This document shows, one piece after another, positions 55,752 through 64,000 of a stretch of 64,000 nucleotides of DNA. A program made the translations under genes and the position numbers. This stretch comes from Pseudomonas fulva 12-X (GTDB taxonomy: Bacteria; Pseudomonadota; Gammaproteobacteria; Pseudomonadales; Pseudomonadaceae): contig NC_015556.1 of the NCBI RefSeq assembly GCF_000213805.1, positions 2,805,001 through 2,869,000 on the forward strand, read 5' to 3'. Numbering within the stretch: position 1 is the first letter of the stretch; every line of letters begins with the position of its first letter. The notes beneath the pieces were generated by a model. That model was not told the origin of the DNA, searched no databases, and saw nothing but the letters and a program-made list of their open reading frames with translations.

Positions 55752-56939
55752 TCAGCCCTGCTTCGCCGGGGTGGCGCTCTGCGGACCGTTGTCGTGGATG
55801 ATGCGCTCGATCAGCGCGTCGGCCTGGCCCATCGGAGCGTCGTAAACGGCGGTGCTGAAGCGCGCCTGCTTGGGCGTCTGGGTGGTGAGCTGGGCACCGT
55901 CCTGATCATGCAGGTCGACTGTCACGGTGGTGGACAGGCCGATGCGCAGCGGGTGCTTCTCCAGCGCCTCGTCGTCGAGGCGGATACGCACCGGCAGGCG
56001 CTGGACGATCTTGATCCAGTTGCCGCTGGCGTTCTGCGCCGGCAGCAGTGAGAAGGCGCTGCCAGTGCCGACGCCAAGGCTTTCCACGTGGCCTTGGTAG
56101 GTCACGTCATCGCCATACAGGTCGGCTTCGACGGTTACCGGTTGGCCAATGCGCATCTCGCGCAGCTGGGTTTCCTTGAAGTTGGCGTCGATCCAAACCT
56201 CATGCAGCGGCACCACGGCCATCAGCGCGGTACCGGGCTGGATACGCGCCCCCACCTGCACCGAACGGCGTGCCACGTAGCCGCTGACCGGCGCCACCAG
56301 AGTGCTGCGGGCGTTGTTGAGGAACGCCTGACGCAGCTGCGCGGCGGCGCTCTTCACGTCCGGGTGCGAGGCGATCACGGTGTCGTCGACCAGCGCCTTG
56401 TTGGTATCCAGTTGCTGCTCGGCGGACGTCAGGGCGCTCTGCGCGCTGTTCAGGGTGTCCTGGGCATGGGCCAGTTCCTCGCGGGAAATGGCGCCCTTGC
56501 CGGCCAGGGCCGCGCGGCGCTGATAGTCGGCCTTGGCGCGCTGCACGTCGATCTTGCGTGCGGCGACCTGGGCCTTGTAGCTATCGACATTACTAAACAG
56601 CCCGCGCACCTGGCGCACGGTGCGCGCCAGGTTGGCCTCGGCGCTCTGCTGGGCGACCTGGGTGTCGGCCGGGTCGAGCCACACCAGGGGCTGGCCGGCT
56701 TCGACGTAGTCGCCGTCATCCACGGCGATGCGGGTGACGGTGCCGGTGATCTGCGGGGTGATCTGCACCAGGTTGCCGCCCACGTAGGCGTCGTCGGTCT
56801 CTTCATAGAAGCGCCCGTACAGCTCGTGATAGGCGAAGACGGCCGCGCTGCCCAGCAAGACTATAAGGCCCAGGCCCAACAGCAGGCGTTTGCGCTTGCC
56901 CGAGTTCGGGTTGGCGGAGGTGGCTTGAGAGTCGGTCAT
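55752..56939 (-). CDS. emrA: EmrA-type membrane fusion protein
   Basis: A 395-aa periplasmic adaptor. The N-terminal anchor helix (about residues 16-36: RLLLGLGLIVLLGSAAVFAYHEL) is followed by TDDAYVGGNLVQITPQITGTVTRIAVDDGDYVEAGQPLVWLDPAD, the classic HlyD/EmrA opening. A coiled-coil hairpin rich in Ala/Gln follows (about 90-190), then the second lipoyl half and beta-barrel (STLVAPVSGYVARRSVQVGARIQPG). It links EmrB to the outer-membrane channel. Confidence 0.92.
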   Translation of the reverse strand: MTDSQATSANPNSGKRKRLLLGLGLIVLLGSAAVFAYHELYGRFYEETDDAYVGGNLVQITPQITGTVTRIAVDDGDYVEAGQPLVWLDPADTQVAQQSAEANLARTVRQVRGLFSNVDSYKAQVAARKIDVQRAKADYQRRAALAGKGAISREELAHAQDTLNSAQSALTSAEQQLDTNKALVDDTVIASHPDVKSAAAQLRQAFLNNARSTLVAPVSGYVARRSVQVGARIQPGTALMAVVPLHEVWIDANFKETQLREMRIGQPVTVEADLYGDDVTYQGHVESLGVGTGSAFSLLPAQNASGNWIKIVQRLPVRIRLDDEALEKHPLRIGLSTTVTVDLHDQDGAQLTTQTPKQARFSTAVYDAPMGQADALIERIIHDNGPQSATPAKQG

Positions 56940-56948
56940 GGCGAGTAC

Positions 56949-58397
56949 TCAGCGTACGGAAGTGGATGATTGAGCAGGCGCCTCGAAGCCGCCGCCCAGG
57001 GCCTGCATCAGCAGCACCGAGGCGTCGATACGCTCGGCACGCAGGCTGGCCAGTTGTCGTTCGCTCTGCAGCAGCTGCTGCTCGACGCTCAGCGCGTCGA
57101 GGTAGTTGCCGATACCGTCGGCGTAGCGCTGCATGGCGATGTCGTAGGAACTGCGGGCGATATCGCGAGCCCGTTGTTGCTGCTCGATCTGCTGCTCCAG
57201 GGAGCGGATGCGGTTAATGCCGTCGGCGATATCACCCAGGGCGCCGACCAGGGTCTGGTTGTACTGGGCCACGGCCAGGTCGTAGTCGGCATTGCGGCCA
57301 GCCAGCGCGGCACGGCGAGCGCCACCATCGAAGATCGGCAGGCTCAGCGCCGGGCCGACATTGAAGAAGCGGCTGACGCCGCCGAACATGGCGTCGCCGA
57401 GCAGCGACTTGCTACCAGCCGCCACGCTCAGGTTGAGGTTGGGATAGAAATCGGCCTTGCTGGCGGTGATGTCCTTGCTGGCCGCTTCGACGCGCCAGCG
57501 GGCCGCGACCAGATCCGGGCGACGACCGAGCAGCTCGGCCGGCACGTTGGCGGGCAGGCTCATGGCATCCGGGGCGATCAGTTGCGGGCGCGGCAGCGTG
57601 TCGCCACGATCAGGGCCCTGGCCGAGCATCACCGCCAGGCGAATGCGTGCGCTGTCGACCGTTTGATTGGCGGCGGTCAGGCTGGCTTCGGCGGCAGCTT
57701 CCAAGCTCTGGGTCTGCTGCAGTTGATATTCGCTGTCGAGCCCAGCGTCGACCCGGCTGCGCGCCAGGTCGAGCATGTCGCGGCTGCGCTTGAGGTCCTG
57801 CTCGGCCAGATCCCGGGCGGCGTAGGCCAGGCCAAGATCGTTGTAGGCGCGGGTCACCTCGGCGGCCAGGGTCAGACGGGCGCCCTGCTGGTCCACCTCG
57901 CTAGCGCGGGCACGGCCCAGGGCCGCTTCCCAGGCGGCACGATCACCGCCCCACAAATCGAAGTGGTAGCCACCTTCCAGCGACAGGCTGCGCAAGGTGC
58001 TATAGCGCCGGCCCTGCCCGCTGGGATCGTCGACCCGGGCCAGACGCGAGCGGGTGACGCCGGCATTGGCATCCAGCGTCGGCTGGCGTTGTGCATCGGC
58101 GGCCAGCACGGCGGCGTTAGCCTGGCGAGCGCGAGCATCGGCGACCTGCAGATCCGGGTTACTGCGCAGGGCTTCTTCGATCAGCGCGTTGAGCTGTGGA
58201 TCGCCCAGGCGGTTCCACCAGTCGCTGGCTGGCCAGGCGGCCGTCGACAGGTTGCCGGTGAAGGTATGCCCTTGCAGGCTGGCGGCGTCCAAGGTGTGGC
58301 CTTCGGTGTGCAGGCCGTCCTGGGAGGCACAGGCGGCCAGCAACAGGGCGCTGAAAAGCAGGGATAAAGGCGTACGCAACGGCATGGTGTTCATCAT
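56949..58397 (-). CDS. Outer-membrane efflux lipoprotein (OprM/NodT family)
   Basis: A 482-aa TolC-like channel. The signal peptide has lipobox LLLAACAS, so the mature N-terminal Cys would be lipidated. Two OEP repeats of long helices follow (NALIEEALRSNPDLQVADARARQANAAVLAADAQRQP; ADFYPNLNLSVAAGSKSLLG; RNADYDLAVAQYNQTLVGALGDI). The start overlaps the marR stop by 4 bp, so the order marR-oprM-emrA-emrB is one operon. The order with the channel gene first is common in Pseudomonas EmrAB-type systems. Confidence 0.92.
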   Translation of the reverse strand: MMNTMPLRTPLSLLFSALLLAACASQDGLHTEGHTLDAASLQGHTFTGNLSTAAWPASDWWNRLGDPQLNALIEEALRSNPDLQVADARARQANAAVLAADAQRQPTLDANAGVTRSRLARVDDPSGQGRRYSTLRSLSLEGGYHFDLWGGDRAAWEAALGRARASEVDQQGARLTLAAEVTRAYNDLGLAYAARDLAEQDLKRSRDMLDLARSRVDAGLDSEYQLQQTQSLEAAAEASLTAANQTVDSARIRLAVMLGQGPDRGDTLPRPQLIAPDAMSLPANVPAELLGRRPDLVAARWRVEAASKDITASKADFYPNLNLSVAAGSKSLLGDAMFGGVSRFFNVGPALSLPIFDGGARRAALAGRNADYDLAVAQYNQTLVGALGDIADGINRIRSLEQQIEQQQRARDIARSSYDIAMQRYADGIGNYLDALSVEQQLLQSERQLASLRAERIDASVLLMQALGGGFEAPAQSSTSVR

Positions 58398-58861
58398 TCT
58401 CCTGGCAGCTCTGGCAAGGCGTCGGCGGCCATCAGCATCTTTTTCATCAGGCGTTGGAATTCGTCGAGTTCGGCGCGGGTCAGGCAGCCGGTCAGCTCGT
58501 TGGTGGCATCGGCGGCGATCTGCGGCACCCGCACGCCAAGCGCCTCGCCGGCCTCGGTCAGCTTGAGGCGAACCTGGCGGCGGTCTTCATGGCTGCGTTC
58601 GCGGGTGAGCAAACCCTTCTGTTCCAGGCGGTCGAGCATGCGGGTCATCGCCCCGCTGTCGAGGCTGAGCAGGCGCACCAGATCGGCGGGCGTGCTGGCG
58701 CGGCTCTGGCTGATCAGCAGCACTACCTTGAACTGCGCGGCCGTCACGCCGTGGTCCACCAGGTGGCGTTCCAGCAGGCGATCCTTGAGCTGATTGGTCA
58801 GCGCAATCAGGTGGCCGGGTGAGTGCTGCAGCGAAAATCGCTCGCGGTCGAAATGTGGCAT
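58394..58861 (-). CDS. MarR family repressor of the efflux operon
   Basis: A 155-aa dimeric winged-helix regulator. The core reads VTAAQFKVVLLISQSRASTPADLVRLLSLDSGAMTRMLDRLEQKGLLTRERSHEDRRQVRLKLTEAG, with the beta-wing DRR motif. The ATG at 58861 is preferred to a TTG two codons upstream. It lies at the head of the efflux operon, and two identical palindromes sit directly upstream, which suggests autorepression relieved by a phenolic or drug-like ligand. Confidence 0.92.
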   Translation of the reverse strand: MPHFDRERFSLQHSPGHLIALTNQLKDRLLERHLVDHGVTAAQFKVVLLISQSRASTPADLVRLLSLDSGAMTRMLDRLEQKGLLTRERSHEDRRQVRLKLTEAGEALGVRVPQIAADATNELTGCLTRAELDEFQRLMKKMLMAADALPELPGE

Positions 58862-58871
58862 CGGCAATTAC

Positions 58872-58913
58872 CTGCCCAGGCAGTGAATGCCATGCAGATT
58901 ACTGCCCAGGCAG
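58872..58913. promoter_or_regulatory. Tandem MarR operators
   Basis: CTGCCCAGGCAG occurs at 58872-58883 and again at 58902-58913. Each is a palindrome (CTGCC-CA-GGCAG), with centres 30 bp apart, close to three helical turns. They start 11 bp upstream of the marR ATG, where bound repressor would block transcription or initiation. Confidence 0.72.
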
Positions 58914-59024
58914 CGATCAGCCCAATTACATTTTGTAATACTCAACATCGACAACAGACATACTTTGAAATAATCAGCGTTATGGGACTGACTGTCGGGT
59001 GTGGGGCGGGTTCAGGGGATTTAT

Positions 59025-59081
59025 GTAGCCGAGGTTGAGCGCGAGATCGTTCCCGGGTTTCGCAGGCTCAACCCAGGCTAC
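59025..59081. repeat. Imperfect inverted repeat, GTAGC...GCTAC family
   Basis: 57 bp starting GTAGCCGAGGTTGAGCGC and ending with the complementary GGCTCAACCCAGGCTAC. It is related to 54111-54181. It lies between marR and the nitroreductase gene, so this family flanks the efflux operon on both sides. Confidence 0.7.
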
Positions 59082-59160
59082 GGTCGGGTAGCCCGCCGTC
59101 GAGCGAAGAGACACGCAGGATTACTTCAGCCACAGCCATTCTCTGGTCGCGCTTCCCTGC

Positions 59161-59829
59161 TCACTCAACGAACGTGCAAAACGCTTCCAGAGGCAGGCGT
59201 TCGCTGACTAGCCGATTGACCGGCGCTTCGGGGTCGGTATAGCCCACGGCGATGGCGCAGTGCAGCATGCGTTCGGCCGGGAGCTGCAGAAATTCTTCGA
59301 CGCTACGGTGATAACGCGCCCAGCAAGCCTGCGGGCAACTGTCCAGGCCGTGCTCCTTGAGCAGCAGCATCAGGCTCTGCTGGTACATGCCCAGATCGGC
59401 CCACTGCCCCGGTCCCATGCAACGGTCCACGGAAAAGAACAACGCACAGGGCGCCTCGAAGAAGCGGAAGTTGCGGGCGAACCAGGCCAGGCGCGCGGGT
59501 TTGTCGTCGCGGCCGATGCCCAGCAGCGCATACATCTGCTCGCCCACCTCGAAGCGCGAGGTGCGGTACGGCTCCTGCAGGGGCTGCGGGTACACGGCGT
59601 AGTCGGCAGGATCGGGCTCTGGATCGCTCGCCAGCCGCTCGGCGATATGCGCAACGAAACGCTTCAGCACCTCGCCCTGCAACACATGAATGCGCCAGGG
59701 CTGCAGGTTGCCACTGGAAGGTGACCGCGCCGCCCGCTCCAGCAACTCGCGCAGCAAGGCCGGCGGCACCGGCCGGTCGAGAAAGGCGCGTATGCTGCGA
59801 CGCTCACGCAAAGCCTGGCTGACCTTCAT
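59161..59829 (-). CDS. Nitroreductase family protein
   Basis: A 222-aa FMN-dependent oxidoreductase. The N-terminal flavin-binding RRSIRAFLDRPVPPALLRELLERAARSPSSGNLQPWRIHVL (Arg-Arg-Ser and Ser-Ser-Gly-Asn contacts) is typical of NfsB/PnbA-like enzymes, as is the C-terminal AIGYTDPEAPVNR-type segment (here AVGYTDPEAPVNR). It reduces nitro or quinone compounds with NAD(P)H. It is monocistronic by spacing; a terminator lies between it and dctP2. There is no clear link to the efflux pump beyond adjacency. Confidence 0.88.
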   Translation of the reverse strand: MKVSQALRERRSIRAFLDRPVPPALLRELLERAARSPSSGNLQPWRIHVLQGEVLKRFVAHIAERLASDPEPDPADYAVYPQPLQEPYRTSRFEVGEQMYALLGIGRDDKPARLAWFARNFRFFEAPCALFFSVDRCMGPGQWADLGMYQQSLMLLLKEHGLDSCPQACWARYHRSVEEFLQLPAERMLHCAIAVGYTDPEAPVNRLVSERLPLEAFCTFVE

Positions 59830-59868
59830 TGCCTCTCCTCGCTAGTAATTAAGCGCCATCAAAACAAA

Positions 59869-59892
59869 GGCCGCCTCCCGAGGGAAGCGGCC
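59869..59892 (-). terminator. Terminator of the itaconate-type operon behind dctP2
   Basis: On the minus strand, GGCCGC (59892-59887) pairs with GCGGCC (59874-59869), extended inward by TCCC/GGGA, and is followed by TTTGTTTT. It lies 27 bp after the dctP2 stop. Confidence 0.78.
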
Positions 59893-59918
59893 CGTGTTTC
59901 GAGCGATTCAACCTTCCA

Positions 59919-60929
<1,011 letters not shown>

Positions 60930-61020
60930 TCATCTTGTTTTTGTAAGTAGGTAGTGAACGAGCCTGTTGCCTGTTTACAACGCGCCGCGGGCGGCGCGGA
61001 ATTCGTGATTGTGCAAAGGC

Positions 61021-61041
61021 GCGTTCGGCAGCGCCGAACGC
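61021..61041 (-). terminator. Hairpin between the CitE-like lyase gene and dctP2
   Basis: GCGTTCGGC (61021-61029) pairs with GCCGAACGC (61033-61041), 12 bp after the lyase stop. Only a short T run follows on the minus strand, so read-through into dctP2 is expected. Confidence 0.5.
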
Positions 61042-61052
61042 GGCCCGAGGGA

Positions 61053-61877
61053 TCAGCCCGTGCCGCCGGCCCGCGCGACGATGCGCCGGGCGCGGCCGAC
61101 CACCGGCGCGTCGACCATCTGGCCATCGACCACGAACACCCCGTCGCCACCCTCGCCGGCCTGTAGCACCCGGCGCGCCCAATCCAGCTCTTCGGCCGCG
61201 GGCACCAGGGCCTGGTGCACTACGGCAACCTGGCTGGGGTGGATGCACAGCAGGCCGCCGAAACCCATGTCGTGGGCGTCACGGCTGGCACGGTCGAGGC
61301 CGGCCTGATCCTGAATCGCCGGAAACACGCTATCGAGCGGCGCCGCCAGATTGGCCAGGCGGCTATGTAGCAGGATTGCGTAGCGGGCCTGATCGAGCAG
61401 GCGCTCGGCGGCCGCGGTGCCGCTGTTCAGGCCAAGGTCGAGGCCCAGGTCCAGGCCGCCGAAGGACAACCGTTCGACGCCTGGAGCCGCGGCGATGGCC
61501 GGCAGTTCGTGCAGGCCACGGGCGCTTTCGATGATCGGCCAGACCGGCTTGCCGGCCTCGGTGACGCGAACCACTTGCGCGGCACTTTCCACCTTGGGCA
61601 GCAAAACGCCGATCACCCCGCCATGGCGCTGGCACAAGGCGATATCGGCGGCGTGGCCTGCGTGCTCCGGCGAGTTGATGCGCACCAGCAGGCGCGCTTC
61701 CGGGTTGCCCGCCAGAAAGCGCTCGAGGTTGTCCCGCGCTTCGACCTTGAGGCTTTCCTGTACTGCATCTTCGAGGTCGACGATCACCACGTCGGCGCCA
61801 GCGGCCAGGGCCTTTGGGATGCGCTCGGGTCGTGAGGCCGGGACGAACAATGCGGTACGAATGATTTGTCTGGTCAT
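61053..61877 (-). CDS. ccl: CitE-like lyase, probable citramalyl-CoA lyase
   Basis: A 274-aa HpcH/HpaI-CitE family TIM barrel. It starts RTALFVPASRPERIPKALAAGADVVIVDLEDAVQ with the conserved Asp-Leu-Glu-Asp, then LLVRINSP, LLPKVESA and WPIIESARGL, whose Glu binds Mg. It ends GGLLCIHPSQV. It would split citramalyl-CoA to acetyl-CoA and pyruvate, the last step of itaconate breakdown. The assignment rests on the neighbouring CoA-transferase, MmgE/PrpD and DctP genes, the order of the P. aeruginosa itaconate cluster as I recall it. The start is set at 61877; the ribosome site is weak. Confidence 0.82.
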   Translation of the reverse strand: MTRQIIRTALFVPASRPERIPKALAAGADVVIVDLEDAVQESLKVEARDNLERFLAGNPEARLLVRINSPEHAGHAADIALCQRHGGVIGVLLPKVESAAQVVRVTEAGKPVWPIIESARGLHELPAIAAAPGVERLSFGGLDLGLDLGLNSGTAAAERLLDQARYAILLHSRLANLAAPLDSVFPAIQDQAGLDRASRDAHDMGFGGLLCIHPSQVAVVHQALVPAAEELDWARRVLQAGEGGDGVFVVDGQMVDAPVVGRARRIVARAGGTG

Positions 61878-61982
61878 GGAAGCGGATCCCTGACGTGAAT
61901 GTGAATGAATAAAGTGAAATGCCTGGCGATGACCGGCGGTTGGAAGGCAGATAGAGGACATCGGGCGCCGCCGTTTTTGTAA

Positions 61983-62034
61983 GGGCTTTAGCCCCGAGCT
62001 CTTTGCGCGCTAATAAAGCTCGGGGCTAAAGCCC
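61983..62034. repeat. Perfect 18-bp inverted repeat between ict and ccl
   Basis: GGGCTTTAGCCCCGAGCT (61983-62000) and its exact complement (62017-62034) with a 16-nt spacer. It is a REP-like element inside the operon, 48 bp after the CoA-transferase stop. Confidence 0.85.
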
Positions 62035-62082
62035 CTCCTACGATTTACGCGACCGGCCGTCTTCACCACAAACCGACCAACC

Positions 62083-63285
62083 TCAAACCACCCCACTCAC
62101 CTTCAATCCCGCTATCTGCGCCTCGCCATAACCCAGTTCGGCCAGCAGCGCTTCGGTGTGCTCGCCGAGCGCGGGCACGGGGTCCATGCGGGGGGCGAAG
62201 GCGCTGTTGCTGCCCGGCGGCAGCAACGCGGGCAAGCTGCCGGCGGGGCTGTCGACCTGGCGCCAGCGGTCGCGTGCCTTGAGCTGCGGATGAGCCCAGA
62301 CGCCGGCCATGTCATTGACGTGGGCATTGGCGATCTGCGCCTGTTCCAGCCGCTCGATGACTTGCTCGGCACTCAGCGCCGCGAAGGTCTCGACGATGAT
62401 GCCGCGCAGCACCTCGCGGTTGGCCGAGCGCTTGAAATTGGCTGAAAAACGCTCGTCGCCTGCCAGCTCGGGCTGCAACAGCACCCGCTCGCAGAACGCC
62501 TGCCACTCCCGTTCGTTCTGCAGGCCGAGCATCACCGTGCCGCTATCACCGGCAGGGAACGGGCCGTAGGGATAGATGGTCGAGTGGGCGGCCCCGGCAC
62601 GCGGCGGCGGCGTGGCACCGTCGTACGCGTAATACAGGGGATAACCCATCCACTCGACCAGGCTCTCGAGCATGCTCACGTCGATGCGGCTGCCCAGACC
62701 GGTCTTGCCGCGCAGCAGTAGGGCCGAAAGGATATTGCTGTAGGCATACATGCCGGCGGCGATATCGGCGATGGAGCAACCGGCCTTGGCCAGCTGGTCG
62801 TCACCCGCGCCGCCAGTCACCGACAGGAAGCCGCCCTCGCTCTGGATCAGCAGGTCATAGGCCTTTTTCTTCTCGTAGCTGCCGCCCTCGCCGTAGCCGG
62901 AGATGTCACAGACGATCAGCTTCGGGAAGCGCTCATGCAGCGCTTCGAACGACAGGCCCATACGCGCCGCCGCACCCGGCGCGAGGTTCTGCACCAGCAC
63001 ATCGGCCTTGGCCAGCAGGCTGTCGAGCACGTCGCTGGCGTCGTCCTGCTTGAGGTCCAGGGTCAGGCTTTCCTTGGAGCGGTTGGTCCATACGAAGTGG
63101 GAGGCCAGGCCATTGACGCGCTCGTCGTAGCCGCGGGCGAAGTCGCCGCTGCCCGGCCGCTCGACCTTAATCACCCGAGCGCCCATGTCGGCGAGTTGGC
63201 GGGTGCAGAACGGCGCGGCGATGGCATGTTCCAGGCTGACCACGGTGATGCCGTCCAGTGGCCGGGGTTGTTGTGCGTTGTTCAT
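62083..63285 (-). CDS. ict: Class III CoA-transferase, probable itaconate CoA-transferase
   Basis: A 400-aa CaiB/BaiF enzyme. Marks are LDGITVVSLEHAIAAPFCTRQLADMGARVIKVERPGSGDFARGYD, NRSKESLTLDLK, VLVQNLAPGAAARMGL and ICDISGYGEGG (here VCDISGYGEGG). The likely catalytic Asp is D174 in SIADIAAGMY. It would transfer CoA from succinyl-CoA to itaconate. The AHAIA-like LEHAIAAPFCTRQLAD start is what I recall for this subgroup. The ATG at 63285 has GAGG 8 bp upstream; an earlier frame extension is not needed. It lies 14 bp behind the MmgE/PrpD gene. Confidence 0.82.
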   Translation of the reverse strand: MNNAQQPRPLDGITVVSLEHAIAAPFCTRQLADMGARVIKVERPGSGDFARGYDERVNGLASHFVWTNRSKESLTLDLKQDDASDVLDSLLAKADVLVQNLAPGAAARMGLSFEALHERFPKLIVCDISGYGEGGSYEKKKAYDLLIQSEGGFLSVTGGAGDDQLAKAGCSIADIAAGMYAYSNILSALLLRGKTGLGSRIDVSMLESLVEWMGYPLYYAYDGATPPPRAGAAHSTIYPYGPFPAGDSGTVMLGLQNEREWQAFCERVLLQPELAGDERFSANFKRSANREVLRGIIVETFAALSAEQVIERLEQAQIANAHVNDMAGVWAHPQLKARDRWRQVDSPAGSLPALLPPGSNSAFAPRMDPVPALGEHTEALLAELGYGEAQIAGLKVSGVV

Positions 63286-63299
63286 GTGCGCGTCCTCGG

Positions 63300-64000
63300 T
63301 CAGGCCAGGTTGCTCAGGTCGTCGGTCTCGCGCAGGCGCCAAACCCTGGCGATCAGCTCGCCCGCCTCATCGCTGCCGCGTTTGCCGGCGAAGGCCAGCA
63401 GGCGGCGGAACTTGTCTTCCAGCTCCGTGCGGCTGAGGGTGTTGCCCGGATCGCCCTTGGGCTCGTCGATGGCGCCATGCAGGGTGCGACCGTCGGTGGT
63501 GACCACCTCGACGCGCCCCAGCCAGCGCGCCGGATAGGCGCCGTCCACCTCGGGGTCGAGGCGCATGCTGACCTTGTCGCGAAACTCGGCGACATCGTCA
63601 TCGTTGAGCGACAGGTTCTCGAACTCGGTGAGCTGCGCCTTGCCATGCACGGCGATCAGGCCGAGCACGGTGCCCATGGAAAACTTGGCCTGGTGCACGG
63701 TCTGCGGTACCACCACGCGACCGAGCACATCGATGGCGCCCTGGTGCACATGGGTGATGACCTTGGCGATATCGCAATGGCGCAGGCCTTCGCGCTGCAT
63801 GAGATCGAGCAGCGCATCGGCGGCCGGATGGGTATGACGGCAGGAGGCGTGGAACTTGAACGAGGTTTCGACCAGCGCCCAGCGGCTGCCGAGGCGATCG
63901 GACAGCTTGCTCGGATCGGCGTCGCTGGACATGCCGGCGGCCATGCCCTGCTCGCCCTCGAGAATATTCTGCGCGCCGGTCAGGCCATGGGCGGTGAAGT
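63300..64000 (-). CDS. MmgE/PrpD family protein, partial (5' end beyond window)
   Basis: The frame is open from the stop at 63300-63302 to the right edge, so the start is outside. Visible residues include AHGLTGAQNILEGEQGM, FKFHASCRHTHPAADALLDLM (the conserved Cys/His-Thr-His pattern of MmgE/PrpD), TVHQAKFSMGTVLGLIAVHGKA and WLGRVEVVTTDGRT. The family includes 2-methylcitrate dehydratase and cis-aconitate decarboxylase relatives. Upstream of itaconate genes it could handle a C5/C6 dicarboxylate or citramalate-related step. The exact reaction is unknown. Confidence 0.88.
   Translation of the reverse strand, partial: FTAHGLTGAQNILEGEQGMAAGMSSDADPSKLSDRLGSRWALVETSFKFHASCRHTHPAADALLDLMQREGLRHCDIAKVITHVHQGAIDVLGRVVVPQTVHQAKFSMGTVLGLIAVHGKAQLTEFENLSLNDDDVAEFRDKVSMRLDPEVDGAYPARWLGRVEVVTTDGRTLHGAIDEPKGDPGNTLSRTELEDKFRRLLAFAGKRGSDEAGELIARVWRLRETDDLSNLA

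Noticed and set aside
54122..55801. 559-codon plus-strand frame opposite emrB
   Set aside because: Low-complexity Gln/His/Asp/Arg composition and exact overlap with a well-conserved efflux permease mark it as a shadow.
59161..59829. Nitroreductase as part of the itaconate-type operon
   Set aside because: A good terminator (59869-59892) separates it from dctP2, and its function has no evident link to dicarboxylate breakdown.

Overview
The window looks like chromosomal DNA of a Pseudomonas. It is GC-rich with strongly GC-biased codons. It carries the smc-zipA-ligA block, an OprD porin, an acsA-aot-argR block in the order I remember from P. aeruginosa, and several REP-type palindromes typical of the genus. 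I see no insertion sequence, prophage, tRNA, rRNA operon or CRISPR array. All family names come from reading the proteins by eye; no database search was run.

Region 1 (1-14,340) is catabolic. A quinate/shikimate-type block holds a truncated shikimate dehydrogenase, a TetR regulator, the two-domain 3-dehydroshikimate dehydratase QuiC and an MHS-type MFS importer. It is followed by a DMT exporter, a sugar-isomerase-like TIM barrel, a Gfo/Idh oxidoreductase and an IclR regulator. Divergent from these lies a tripartite tricarboxylate transporter (TctB-TctA-TctC) with an OprD-family porin. The two divergent control regions (about 3679-3735 and 9401-9457) share a collinear composite operator. It includes an exact match to the P. 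putida PcaR 15-mer, which suggests one regulon.

Region 2 (14,340-28,830) is mostly housekeeping: 4.5S SRP RNA, a chemoreceptor, HU, an OPT transporter, LigA, ZipA, SMC, an MFS transporter and guanine deaminase. Region 3 (28,850-39,150) holds a Fur-box-preceded iron-chelate ABC transporter, a PA2169-type small protein, MoaA, small membrane proteins and a caa3-like heme-copper oxidase. In that oxidase subunit II carries a cytochrome c domain and subunit I is fused to subunit III. Region 4 (39,190-45,640) is argR-aotP-aotM-aotQ-aotJ (aotO absent) followed by acsA, with an ArgR half-site upstream of aotJ.

Region 5 (45,870-64,000) is the most interesting. After a CSS/EAL phosphodiesterase come a TRAP transporter (DctM-DctQ-DctP1), a LysR regulator, and a divergent class III CoA-transferase with an HMG-CoA-lyase-family enzyme. 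This reads as a complete uptake, CoA-activation and cleavage route for a branched dicarboxylate such as 3-hydroxy-3-methylglutarate. Next come a MarR-controlled EmrAB-type efflux pump and a nitroreductase. The right end is an itaconate-type set: a second, orphan DctP, a citramalyl-CoA-lyase-like protein, an itaconate CoA-transferase-like protein and a MmgE/PrpD protein that runs off the edge. In P. aeruginosa, as I recall, the itaconate genes sit directly beside dctQM and acsA. Here that cluster appears split by roughly 10 kb carrying the second CoA-transferase/lyase module and the efflux pump.
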